A stretch of 11,672 nt of DNA from Desulfobacterales bacterium (GCA_022361315.1 JAKSBB010000059.1:1-11672), one strand, 5' to 3'. Shown: positions 1 to 7,850, counted from the stretch's first letter. Translations and numbers: made by a program. Notes: a model not told the origin generated them from the sequence alone.

Positions 1-261
1 TCCCATCCTGGACTTCCATGAACTTTCGTCCCAGCCGGTCCGTTTTAGTTCCAGGGCGATCTTTTTAATAATGGGAAACAGGATATTGGCATTTTTTGTG
101 AGGTGAATAATATCCTGAAATTTTTCCTTTCCGGATTTGTCGCTTCTGCGCAGGTCAAGCAGTTTGGTGGCCCAGCCCTGAAGGGCTATGGCTTCTTCTT
201 TGGTGATGTCTGCCAGAATCCGGTTGATGATATCTGAAAACATCTGTGTTGATTCGGTCAT
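1..261 (-). CDS. Unrecognised protein, N-terminal 87 residues (cut by window edge)
   Basis: An open frame begins with ATG at 261 and runs off the left edge without a stop. The 87 visible residues begin MTESTQMFSDIINRIL and are mainly charged and helical, with no signal peptide, membrane segment or motif that I recognise. It lies 27 bases after the stop of the phosphatase gene, on the same strand and in the same frame, so the two are probably co-transcribed. No in-frame start codon lies between that stop and this ATG. No convincing Shine-Dalgarno sequence precedes the ATG; the bases just before it are AATCCT, and a TATAAT lies at 265-270 on this strand. The gene is probably real because of its position and continuous frame, but its function is unknown. 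Confidence 0.6.
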   Translation of the reverse strand, partial: MTESTQMFSDIINRILADITKEEAIALQGWATKLLDLRRSDKSGKEKFQDIIHLTKNANILFPIIKKIALELKRTGWDESSWKSRMG

Positions 262-264
262 AGG

Positions 265-292
265 ATTATATCTTTTTGATGGTTGTGTTCAA
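265..292 (-). promoter_or_regulatory. Weak internal promoter candidate over the phosphatase stop
   Basis: On the minus strand TTGAAC (292-287), 16 bases, then a perfect TATAAT (270-265). It would start transcription at about 258, inside or just after the ATG at 261, so it fits poorly with use of that start codon. It may be chance. Confidence 0.2.
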
Positions 293-1548
293 TGGGGTAT
301 TCCCTTGTCCCAGTTGATTCGATGAAGGCCAACCAGGGTGATGTCGTCACAGGGGGTATCGTTTTGGTATTCACGTATTCTTTTTTCAAGTGCATCACAA
401 ATGGCCTGGGATGTTTCGGCCGTACATTCATTGATGAACCCTTCAAACCCGTTTGATCCCAGCACGTCTCCACTTTCATTGCGGCCGTTTATACACCCGT
501 CCACATATAGGAGCAACCTGCCACCCGGCGGGACAATAAGTTTCTGAATATCCAATGCCGGGTCCGGAAACAGGCACAGGGATACCCCATGCTGTTTCAG
601 GGGGCGGGTGATGTTTCCGTTGGCGTCAATTACCATGGGCAGTTCATGTCCGGCCCGGGCATAGCTGAAGGTGCCGCTGCGGCTGTCATAGATGCCGTAT
701 ATGCAGGTGACGAACAGCCCTTCGTCATTAAGTCCGGTCAAATGGTTGTTGATCTGTGTCAGCACGTATTCCGGTGTGTTCTCAGGCTTCGCCCAGACCC
801 GCAGCAGCGTGCAGAACTGGGCCATGAATATGGCCGCTGGAATGCCTTTGCCTGAGACGTCACCAATGGCCAACGCGGTGCGGTGGTCATCCAGAGGAAC
901 AGCATCGTAAAAGTCGCCGCCTACGGTGCGGGCCGGTGTCATTCTGGCACCGATGTCACACCCCTCCGGCGGGGTGAGGGTGCGGGGAAGGATACCGGTC
1001 TGGATACGGCGGGCCATGAGGCATTCCTGTTCTATTTTTTCTTTTTCAATGAGTTCGGCCTGGGCGTTTTTAAGGCGGTTATATGCCCGGTTCAACTCCC
1101 GGTTCTTTTCTCTGAGACTCCGGATTATGGCCTCATCCGCAGCACATAGACGTTCGCTGATCCGTCGCATGATCACTGTGCTCAGGGCCGGATGGGAATC
1201 CATCACCGATTCGAACCAGGCACGGCTGAGTTCTAAAATCTTTGCCGGTTGTATGGCCCGGACAGTGGCGGTTCGCTGTTGATTTTCCAGAATCAGGCAG
1301 AGTTCTCCGACAAATTCCCCCGGCGCCAGCACAGCCAGGCTGCGATGGTCCGGGGTGCGGTAGGCTTTAATGACTTCCACCCTGCCGGAGAGGACAATAA
1401 ACATGGAGTGCCCCACCGCTTTCTCTTTACAAAGAATGTCCCCGCGGGAAAGTTGCCGGGGGCTGTCCACTGAATGTGCCAGCGTGCTGAGCCCGGCGTC
1501 GTCAAGCGCGGCAAACAGAGGAATTTTTTTCAGGGTGTCTTTGTCCAT
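289..1548 (-). CDS. Cyclic-nucleotide-binding domain / SpoIIE-type PP2C phosphatase
   Basis: A 419-residue cytoplasmic signalling protein predicted to remove phosphate from serine or threonine on a partner protein, under control of a bound ligand. Residues about 8-130 form a cyclic-nucleotide-binding fold with the phosphate-binding cassette GELCLILENQQRTATV at 81-96; Glu82 and Arg92 are the usual ligand contacts. Residues about 137-178 are a charged coiled-coil linker. Residues about 195-408 are a PP2C/SpoIIE domain with metal-binding motifs GGDFYD (210-215), GDVSGKG (229-235), a DG at 350-351 and DD at 401-402, so the active site looks intact. The start is fixed by the typical beginning of the binding domain (LKKIPLFAAL); the ribosome site is poor, with AAGG only two bases from ATG. 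A promoter lies about 70 bases upstream. Such phosphatases often act in partner-switching with anti-sigma-factor antagonists; no such partner is visible here. It could bind cAMP, cGMP or another ligand. Confidence 0.9.
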   Translation of the reverse strand: MDKDTLKKIPLFAALDDAGLSTLAHSVDSPRQLSRGDILCKEKAVGHSMFIVLSGRVEVIKAYRTPDHRSLAVLAPGEFVGELCLILENQQRTATVRAIQPAKILELSRAWFESVMDSHPALSTVIMRRISERLCAADEAIIRSLREKNRELNRAYNRLKNAQAELIEKEKIEQECLMARRIQTGILPRTLTPPEGCDIGARMTPARTVGGDFYDAVPLDDHRTALAIGDVSGKGIPAAIFMAQFCTLLRVWAKPENTPEYVLTQINNHLTGLNDEGLFVTCIYGIYDSRSGTFSYARAGHELPMVIDANGNITRPLKQHGVSLCLFPDPALDIQKLIVPPGGRLLLYVDGCINGRNESGDVLGSNGFEGFINECTAETSQAICDALEKRIREYQNDTPCDDITLVGLHRINWDKGIPH

Positions 1549-1626
1549 AACCTTAAGGATCTTGTTAAACCGTTTTGATATGGGGTCCGAAAACCGGGTC
1601 CGGTCCCTGCCGGTGCAGTGGATTCA

Positions 1627-1656
1627 GTCATATCCTGATATGGAAGGGCTTGTCAA
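1627..1656 (-). promoter_or_regulatory. Sigma-70-like promoter for the phosphatase gene
   Basis: On the minus strand a perfect TTGACA (1656-1651) is followed after 18 bases by TATGAC (1632-1627). Transcription would start near 1620 and give a leader of about 70 bases. An inverted repeat CATATC-CT-GATATG (1629-1642) sits between and over these boxes. Confidence 0.55.
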
Positions 1657-1664
1657 CATATCCC

Positions 1665-1686
1665 TGTATCCCGGGTGGGGGATACA
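1665..1686. promoter_or_regulatory. Inverted repeat upstream of the phosphatase promoter
   Basis: TGTATCCC (1665-1672) and GGGATACA (1679-1686) are a perfect 8-base inverted repeat with a 6-base spacer. Its centre lies about 55 bases upstream of the predicted phosphatase transcription start, a usual position for an activator site. It lacks a T-run on either downstream side, so a terminator is unlikely. The binding protein is unknown. Confidence 0.45.
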
Positions 1687-1727
1687 TAAAAATAAGTAGA
1701 CAATCCTTCGGGGCTGGTGGGGGGTGG

Positions 1728-1756
1728 TTCGGATTTTGCTGTAATTTCAATATAAT
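1728..1756 (+). promoter_or_regulatory. Possible promoter for the arginine-rich small gene
   Basis: A perfect TATAAT (1751-1756) lies 17 bases after a weak -35 box, TTCGGA (1728-1733). The leader would be about 78 bases. It contains an ACCGCCT/AGGCGGT stem (1777-1783 with 1808-1814) followed by four T. The strong -10 box carries most of the weight. Confidence 0.35.
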
Positions 1757-1840
1757 GTCCGTAAGCGGAAAAAATTACCGCCTTTGGAATCGGCATTTGG
1801 CATGACGAGGCGGTTTTAGATATCGTGTTTGGAGGCAGGT

Positions 1841-2131
1841 ATGGTACTTTTCAGCAAGATATTAGGCGTTCAGAATGTCAGGGCGGCGGACGGTGGTTTG
1901 CCCCGGTCTGCCAAAAGCCGGGCGCTGGGAACGAAACGGCGGGTGGACCGGCGAAAGCAGAAGCTGGACCGTCGGCGAAGTGTGAGAAGCGGGGTGCGTG
2001 TCAGTCTTTCCGGCCGGCCGGACCGGCGCAGGGGAGGGGACCGGCGGCGGAAGTATCCGGTCCGGAAGGGCCCGGGGTTTGAATCCACCCTGGTGGACCG
2101 CGAAAAAAAACGCGGGGGATGGATCGCCTGA
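1841..2131 (+). CDS. Small arginine-rich protein with repeated DRRR motifs
   Basis: A 96-residue frame starting at ATG 1841, chosen because GGAGG (1831-1835) stands five bases before it; a TTG at 1829 in the same frame is less likely. I do not recognise the family. About 22 of 96 residues are arginine and 9 lysine against 8 acidic ones, so the protein is strongly basic. The motif DRR or DRRR recurs at residues 36, 43, 61 and 67. There is no membrane segment and no cysteine. A nucleic-acid-binding or polyanion-binding role is only an inference from charge; low-complexity basic tails of this kind also precede some regulatory domains, but none follows here. The gene ends nine bases before the convergent gene at 2141. 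Other frames are also open in this GC-rich stretch, so reality rests on the ribosome site and the -10 box. Confidence 0.5.
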   Translation: MVLFSKILGVQNVRAADGGLPRSAKSRALGTKRRVDRRKQKLDRRRSVRSGVRVSLSGRPDRRRGGDRRRKYPVRKGPGFESTLVDREKKRGGWIA

Positions 2132-2140
2132 CGCTACGTA

Positions 2141-2560
2141 TTAATTGGGATTTTTTTTCACCCGCAACAATTTGCTTCCCATCCCGTTCATGATGTTGAA
2201 AAGTTCACGCCGGATGGTCTCGGGATCAAGGCCGGCCTGGGTGAGGCGGTCCATGAGTTCATCGAATTTTTCCCTTCGTTTGATACCGGCTTCGGTGGGA
2301 ACACGACGGTCGTTGAATCCGGTCACCAGAGTGGCCCCGCAAATACAGTTCCTGAACAGCTCCACGATGACCCCTTCCTCTTCATCAAGATCGGCTCTCA
2401 GACCGCTGGACTGTTTTAAGCGCCGGGTCTGGGCAATAAAATCATCTACGTTTTCATAGGCTCTGCCACAGGCTTCACACGATTTGGGGAAGAGGAGTTC
2501 GGACAGCGCTGTCAATCCCTTGTAAAGGTCGAGTTCATCGGTGTCGATCTTGTCTACCAT
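2141..2560 (-). CDS. Small four-cysteine protein, candidate metal-binding, function unknown
   Basis: A 139-residue cytoplasmic protein, start ATG 2560 with GGAGAG about six bases upstream. Two cysteine pairs, SCEACG (Cys28, Cys31) and NCICG (Cys72, Cys74), are separated by a mostly helical segment containing FIAQTRR. This spacing suggests one zinc-ribbon-like or other metal site. The C-terminal half (GFNDRRVPTEAGIKRREKF and the following helices) is charged and helical. I have an impression of a conserved uncharacterised proteobacterial family with a CxxCG and RNCxCG pattern, but cannot name it. No catalytic motif, signal peptide or membrane helix is visible. It is transcribed away from the giant kinase gene and shares the intergenic 10-mer array with it, so the array could regulate either gene. 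Confidence 0.8.
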   Translation of the reverse strand: MVDKIDTDELDLYKGLTALSELLFPKSCEACGRAYENVDDFIAQTRRLKQSSGLRADLDEEEGVIVELFRNCICGATLVTGFNDRRVPTEAGIKRREKFDELMDRLTQAGLDPETIRRELFNIMNGMGSKLLRVKKNPN

Positions 2561-3024
2561 TGTTACTCTCCGGATCTTTTTTTAGCTTTCAATTTAATTC
2601 CTGCATATGGCGGCTGAATAACCGCGACGGGAGGTGGCAACTCCCGGTGTGTTCATTTTCTTTGGGGTGCGAGTTTTGAACATGTTATCAACAGTTTTTT
2701 ACCCGTTTTGAACACCGCTGTAAACCTTTTTTACAGGAGGTTTAACTGAGTTTTGAACATCTTTTGGACAGAGTTATGAACAGGGTTTTAAACAGGTCAG
2801 CATTTTATAAGGGGCGCAAACAGTCAAGTCGGGAAAGCAATTAAAGTTCCGGAATATTGTCCTGCCGTCCGGGGGTTTTATTTTGATTTTTAGGGAATTA
2901 TAGCGTATTGTTTTTTGTACACAAAAGCTGAAATTGTATTCTATACGTTCAACCCGAGAACTCATCCTCCGGCTTTTTTTCATCAGAGATTATATAGAAT
3001 AATTTACCGAGCCGGGAAGGATGT
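2561..3024. other. 464-base gene-free divergent region
   Basis: This stretch between the four-cysteine gene (leftward) and the giant kinase (rightward) holds no credible gene. On its left are hairpins CGGGAG/CTCCCG (2628-2633 with 2641-2646) and GCGG/CCGC (2610-2613 with 2622-2625). The middle holds the 10-mer array described separately. The right part (2840-3000) is AT-rich, with T-runs and only weak promoter boxes, for example TTGTAC (2915-2920), 16 bases, TATTCT (2937-2942). No strong start site for the kinase transcript can be chosen. Confidence 0.6.
2673..2794 (+). repeat. Iteron-like array of GTTTTGAACA-type 10-mers
   Basis: Seven same-strand copies of a 10-mer are visible: GTTTTGAACA (2673), GTTATCAACA (2684), GTTTTGAACA (2705), GTTTTGAACA (2750), CTTTTGGACA (2761), GTTATGAACA (2773) and GTTTTAAACA (2785). 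Start-to-start distances are 11, 21, 45, 11, 12 and 12, all near whole turns of the helix. Three copies are identical. An inverted repeat CTGTAAA/TTTACAG (2718-2736) fills the central gap. This looks like a cooperative binding site for one protein. The DnaA box TTATCCACA is a partial match to the second copy only. Confidence 0.65.
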
Positions 3025-6000
3025 GTGAAAGGCGATATTGTGAACCCTCCCTATCCGCTTAAATTGCCCGAGGCATTAATCGGCAGAGATGCATCAAAAA
3101 CTGCCATGCTCGAAGTGTTCAGGGAAACCTGCCGGGGAAATACCGGTACGCTGCTTGTGCCGGGACATTCGGGTATGGGGAAAACATCTTTGGTGGAATG
3201 GCTTGCGGAACCGGTCCGGACGCGCAACGGTCTCTTTGTTCAGGGCAAGTTTGACCAGTATCACCAAAACCTTCCGTATTATGCCGTCCGTAAAGCCCTG
3301 GTGCGGCTGTGGGACCAGATTGGCACCTTTAACCGGATGACACGGGAAAAAATTCATGATGATATCAGAGAGGCGTTGGGGGACCTGGGTTATTTGCTGG
3401 TGGCGTTGATTCCGGATATCCGGGGGCTTTTTCCCGACAGCAGTGAGGTCAAGGATACCGATATTGGATTTGCGGAAGCCCGGCACAGATTTGCCTCTGT
3501 GATCCGGACCTTTTTAAAGGTGGTGAGTCTACCCGAACACCCCGTGGTTATGTTCCTGGATGACTGGCAATGGGCAGATGCGGCTTCCCTGGCACTGATA
3601 AAGGGGATTCACACGGATACCTCCCTGAAGTACTTCCTGCTGGTGGCCTCCTTCAGGGATGAGGAGGTGGGAATCCATCACCCGCTGTACACCCTGTTGT
3701 CCGAATTGAACCGGGAAGCTGCCCCTCCGGTGGTGGTCCGGGTGGGGCCATTGGGCAGAGCGGATGTGGAGGACTACGTTGAAAGGGCATTGGCGGCACC
3801 GGTGGTTGAAAAGAATCGGTTTATCGATCTGGTGTATACCCAGACCCGGGGCAACCCGTTTCATATCCGGGCGTTTATCGCTTTCCTGCACGAAAAGGAA
3901 CAATTGGTATTTGATACCTCAGCAGCCACGTGGCGCTGGGATGCGGGGAATGATTTACCGGTAGATATCGTGGATCTTTTTGTGCGGCGCCTGAAAAGAT
4001 TCAGCCCGGAAAGCCGGGAGTTAATTTCCTTGGCCGCCTGTCTTGGCAACCAGTTTGACGGCCCCTCTCTTCAGGCTATCGGAGACTGCGATTCAGATGA
4101 CTGCCGTGATCTCATGGGACCTTTCCGGGATGCCGGCCTGGTGATTCCGCTGGACAGCTCCGTTGCTTCCGACAATGCCACCTGCCGCTTTTTCCATGAC
4201 AGGGTTCAGCAGGCGGCATTTCAGCTGATTGGTCCGGAAAGGGTGCCGGTGATCCGTCTTAAAATCGGCCGGCTTCTGCTCTCCAGGCTGGACAGCGATG
4301 CCATTGGCGACCGGCTGTTTGAGATCCTTGGCCATCTGAATGCGGGTGCCGACCTGATCCATGACAGCACAGAGCAGATGACTATGGTCCGCCTGAACAT
4401 GGCGGCGTCAGAGAAAGCCCGTGGCGCTACAGCATTTCAGGCGATGCTGGAATTTAACCGTGCCGCTTTTGATCTGGCCGGAAAAGCTGCCGGGGGGATC
4501 AAAGGCTTCTGGGAGACAAGTTATCGGGATGCGTTGACCCTTTGCCGCGATCTTGCGGAGAGTGAATTCATTGAAGGGGACAAGACCCGGGCGGAATCTT
4601 TGATTCAGGATTCCCTTGCCTATACCCGGACCGCAGGGGAACGGGCCGAGTCACTGAACATTCTCATCGTGCATTATACGCTGCAGGCCAGATATGCGGA
4701 GGCCATATCCGCCGGGCGTCAGGCCCTTGATGAATTCGGGATTTTTCTTCCCGACGGGGACTGGGAGCAATATCGGGATAAAGAGGTCCTGCAGATCCGG
4801 CAGAAGCTGGAGGGGACCGGTGTGGCGGCCATATTTGACCGGCCGGTTATGACCGACACCGATATGCTGACGGTGGCCAGGCTGCTCATCACCCTGGGGC
4901 CGCCCTGCTACAGAACCCACCAGGCATTGTGGAGTGTTATTGTTCCCAAAGTGGTTAACCTGACACTGGACCACGGGCTTGTGCCCCAGATCGGATACAG
5001 TTACACAGCCCTGGGCGGATTGCTGGGATGGATGGAAGACGATTATGACACGGCCCGGCAGTTCGGTGAACTGGCGGAGCGGATCATGGCGGCAGATAAG
5101 TTCAGCTCCCCTTCTGATCAAAGTGTATTTTACCTGATGGTGGGCAGTTCCACCCGCCACTGGTTCCACCATCTGAAGTCTGCCAGCCGGGATTATATGC
5201 GCGCCTATGACATCGGTGTCCAGACAGGCAACCTTCAATACGCGGCCTATGCCTTCGGACATAACATGTACTGCCGGTTTTTTCAGGCCGTCCCCCTGCC
5301 GGAATTGATCCGGGAAACGGAACAGTCACTGATTTTCAGCCGATCCAGGCTGAACCAATGGGCCGTTGACCTGTGCGAAGGCGGCATCCGGGTGTTTGAG
5401 GAGTTGTCCGGTGAATCCTTCGGCCAATTGCCGGATCATGATAGAGCGGATAATGACGGGATGGACAGCGACAGAGAATACCTTGCCCGGGTGGATGGCC
5501 ACAAGAATATCCAGGTGAGATGTATTTTCTGCATACTGAAGTCCTTTTATCATCTGGTAATGAACGATATGAGTTCTGCCAGAACCTGGTCCGATAAGGC
5601 AGAATCGCTCATCTTTACCGTCGGTACTCAGGGATTACTGCCCTGGCCGGAGCATGTCTTCATCCGGTTTCTTATCCTGGCAGAGGTGTTGCACCCTGGT
5701 GGAGACAGGGACGGGACAGATGAAACGGAGCGTCGCAGGCGACTTTCGGAGTTGAAACGGATGTTGGCCAGGATGCGGGTCTGGGCGGACCACAGCCCGG
5801 AAAATTACGGCCATAAGGTGAACCTGGCTGAAGCCGAGCTTGCCGGAATTGAGGGGCGGTATGATATTGCTGCCCGGGCCTATGACAAAGCGGTTGACGC
5901 AGCGGATAAGTCCGGCTTTTTTCACTGGGGAGCCATCGCGGCTGAGCGGGCCTTCCGGTTCTGGGAAATGCTGGATGTCGGCAGTCTGGCTCAGGTGTAT

Positions 6001-7821
6001 CGGCAGGAAGCCTATGACCGGTACCATGTCTGGGGGGCAGGGCGCAAACAATCGGCCATGAAGGCTGAGTTTGAAAGCCATCTGGCTGTCCGGTTTGAAG
6101 CCGTTGCCGGAAAAGAGTCCGGTGCAGCCGGGGTTGCGTGCAGCCATGGGGATAGGATGGCCGGCAGGGCAGCAGACAAGAAGGCCCTGCTCAGGTATGA
6201 TTCTGTTTCCAGGCAGGCGGATGAGCTCACCTTTGCACTTAAGCGGCTTCGCAGGGAAACTGCGGAACGGAAAAAAGCCGAAGCGCGTCTCAGGGAAAAC
6301 GAGCGTCGTTATCGTCAGGCTCAGGCCCTGGGTAAGGTGGGGAACTGGGAGTACAACCTGACCTCCGGTGAGGTGTGGGGATCGGACGAGGCCAGGCGCC
6401 TTTTCGGATTTGCCCCGGATACCAAACGTCTGCCCCTGGAAGCGGTCACCGCCTGTATTCAGGACTGGAATCGGGTATACCGGGCGATAACCGATATTCT
6501 GGAGAAAGACAATACCCATCGGTTTGAGTATGAGATTCGCCCGGTGAGCGGGGCTGAGAAGCGGATCGTTAGATCCACCGCTGCGGTCATCACAGGAGAA
6601 GACGGCCGTCCACGTAAACTTGCCGGGGTCGTTCAGGACATTACCCGCAGAAAAGAAGAAGAAGCGGAACGGCACCAATTGGAGCTGAAACTGCTTCAGG
6701 ATCAGAAAATCAAGGCCGTGGGGACGCTGGCCGGTGGCATTGCCCACGACTTCAACAACATACTTTACCCGGTTATCGGGTTTACCGAAATGTCTATCCA
6801 GGATTTACCCGCTGCCCACCCGGTTCAGGAACACCTTGAAGATATTCTTCAGGGGGCAAAACGGGCAGCGGATCTGGTGAAACAGATCATGAGTTTCAGC
6901 CGCTCCCGGGGAAAGACCGACCGCAGGCCTGTGGCATTGCATGAGATCATCAATGAAACCTTGAAATTATTAAGGTCCAGCCTGCCGTCACATATCGAGA
7001 TCCGGAAAACGTATCCACCGGATGATGTGTATGTCCTTGCCAATGCCACAGAGATCCATGAGGTGGTGATGAACCTCTGTACCAATGCCTACCATGCCAT
7101 GGAAGATAAGGGGGGCGTTCTCAATGTGGAACTTTGCCACTGCCCGCCTCATCCGGAACTCAAGCTGGATCGGAAGCAGACCTATTGTTGTCTTATGGTT
7201 TGTGACACAGGGGGGGGAATTCCGGCTGAAATTATGGACCATGTATTTGAACCGTATTTTACCACCAAGGATCAGGGAAAAGGTGCCGGACTTGGCCTGT
7301 CCGTGGTTCACGGCATTGTGAAAAGCTGTGGGGGCGATGTGCTGGTGGAAAGTACGCCCGGCAAAGGAACGGTGGTTTCTGTTTATCTCCCCCTCACGGA
7401 AGCATATGAAAATATCGATGAAGACGATTCAGATACCGGTGAACGCTTTGGTACCGGACATATCCTGGTTGTCGATGATGAGCCCGCCATCGTAAAAATG
7501 CTTTCCGGAATGCTGAAACGCCACGGGTACAGGGTCACCGGAAGCACCTCCAGTATGGCGGCGCTGGATATTTTTACTGAAGATCCCTACGGCGTGGATC
7601 TGGTGATTACCGATATGACCATGCCCGGTCTGCCGGGGACAAAACTCGCCGGAAAGATGCGTGACCTGAGATCTGACCTGCCCATTCTGATTTGCACCGG
7701 CTACAGCGAGCAACTGAATCCCCAGGCTGCTGAAGAATTAGGTGTAAACGGGATCGTGGGCAAACCCATCAGCTTGCCGAAGCTGGCTGCAAGGGTGAAT
7801 GCCCTGTTATCAGACCGGTAG
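3025..7821 (+). CDS. Giant hybrid sensor kinase: AAA ATPase, helical repeats, PAS, histidine kinase, receiver
   Basis: A 1598-residue soluble sensor kinase. Residues about 17-300 are an AAA_16/STAND-type ATPase with Walker A GHSGMGKT (47-54), the family signature GKFDQ (74-78) and Walker B VVMFLDDWQWAD (174-185). Residues about 320-1010 are helical repeats of the TPR-like kind. A coiled coil (about 1060-1095) leads to a PAS/PAC domain (1092-1210). The kinase core has the H-box GGIAHDFNN (His1241), N-box residues Asn1350 and Asn1354, DTGGGIP (1394-1400) and GKGAGLGLS (1418-1426). The receiver (about 1478-1597) has Asp1484-Asp1485, phosphoacceptor Asp1530, Thr1558 and Lys1580. It resembles the large serine/threonine kinase-ATPase-histidine kinase proteins but lacks their N-terminal protein-kinase domain. 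Start GTG 3025 follows GGGAAGG at short spacing; GTG 3040, with AAAGG seven bases before it, is an alternative. No membrane helices, so the stimulus is probably internal. No output regulator lies nearby. Confidence 0.93.
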   Translation: MKGDIVNPPYPLKLPEALIGRDASKTAMLEVFRETCRGNTGTLLVPGHSGMGKTSLVEWLAEPVRTRNGLFVQGKFDQYHQNLPYYAVRKALVRLWDQIGTFNRMTREKIHDDIREALGDLGYLLVALIPDIRGLFPDSSEVKDTDIGFAEARHRFASVIRTFLKVVSLPEHPVVMFLDDWQWADAASLALIKGIHTDTSLKYFLLVASFRDEEVGIHHPLYTLLSELNREAAPPVVVRVGPLGRADVEDYVERALAAPVVEKNRFIDLVYTQTRGNPFHIRAFIAFLHEKEQLVFDTSAATWRWDAGNDLPVDIVDLFVRRLKRFSPESRELISLAACLGNQFDGPSLQAIGDCDSDDCRDLMGPFRDAGLVIPLDSSVASDNATCRFFHDRVQQAAFQLIGPERVPVIRLKIGRLLLSRLDSDAIGDRLFEILGHLNAGADLIHDSTEQMTMVRLNMAASEKARGATAFQAMLEFNRAAFDLAGKAAGGIKGFWETSYRDALTLCRDLAESEFIEGDKTRAESLIQDSLAYTRTAGERAESLNILIVHYTLQARYAEAISAGRQALDEFGIFLPDGDWEQYRDKEVLQIRQKLEGTGVAAIFDRPVMTDTDMLTVARLLITLGPPCYRTHQALWSVIVPKVVNLTLDHGLVPQIGYSYTALGGLLGWMEDDYDTARQFGELAERIMAADKFSSPSDQSVFYLMVGSSTRHWFHHLKSASRDYMRAYDIGVQTGNLQYAAYAFGHNMYCRFFQAVPLPELIRETEQSLIFSRSRLNQWAVDLCEGGIRVFEELSGESFGQLPDHDRADNDGMDSDREYLARVDGHKNIQVRCIFCILKSFYHLVMNDMSSARTWSDKAESLIFTVGTQGLLPWPEHVFIRFLILAEVLHPGGDRDGTDETERRRRLSELKRMLARMRVWADHSPENYGHKVNLAEAELAGIEGRYDIAARAYDKAVDAADKSGFFHWGAIAAERAFRFWEMLDVGSLAQVYRQEAYDRYHVWGAGRKQSAMKAEFESHLAVRFEAVAGKESGAAGVACSHGDRMAGRAADKKALLRYDSVSRQADELTFALKRLRRETAERKKAEARLRENERRYRQAQALGKVGNWEYNLTSGEVWGSDEARRLFGFAPDTKRLPLEAVTACIQDWNRVYRAITDILEKDNTHRFEYEIRPVSGAEKRIVRSTAAVITGEDGRPRKLAGVVQDITRRKEEEAERHQLELKLLQDQKIKAVGTLAGGIAHDFNNILYPVIGFTEMSIQDLPAAHPVQEHLEDILQGAKRAADLVKQIMSFSRSRGKTDRRPVALHEIINETLKLLRSSLPSHIEIRKTYPPDDVYVLANATEIHEVVMNLCTNAYHAMEDKGGVLNVELCHCPPHPELKLDRKQTYCCLMVCDTGGGIPAEIMDHVFEPYFTTKDQGKGAGLGLSVVHGIVKSCGGDVLVESTPGKGTVVSVYLPLTEAYENIDEDDSDTGERFGTGHILVVDDEPAIVKMLSGMLKRHGYRVTGSTSSMAALDIFTEDPYGVDLVITDMTMPGLPGTKLAGKMRDLRSDLPILICTGYSEQLNPQAAEELGVNGIVGKPISLPKLAARVNALLSDR

Positions 7822-7850
7822 CGGGGCCAACAAAAGAGTGTTCAAGGAAA

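Noticed and set aside
1195..1220. A tRNA T-arm-like GGTTCGAATC on the minus strand
   Set aside because: It lies within the phosphatase coding region (residues FESV) and no cloverleaf can be formed around it.
2597..2650. Hairpins GCGG/CCGC and CGGGAG/CTCCCG as terminators
   Set aside because: Neither is followed by a T-run on either strand; they may structure the leader of the four-cysteine gene but nothing more can be said.
2673..2794. Chromosomal origin with DnaA boxes
   Set aside because: Only one of the seven copies is close to TTATCCACA, and none of the usual origin neighbours (dnaA, dnaN, gidA, parA) is present. Kept only as one hypothesis for the array.
2954..2980. Intrinsic terminator or attenuator upstream of the giant kinase (stem then seven T)
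   Set aside because: The stem has only five pairs and needs a bulge; without transcript data it is not convincing.
3021..3062. A 13-codon upstream frame starting at ATG 3021 and overlapping the kinase start
   Set aside because: The purine-rich AAGG directly abuts this ATG with no spacing, so initiation there is unlikely.
5635..6747. A long minus-strand open frame of about 370 codons
   Set aside because: It is antisense to the giant kinase, whose domains are clear throughout; its proline- and glycine-rich translation shows no recognisable motif.
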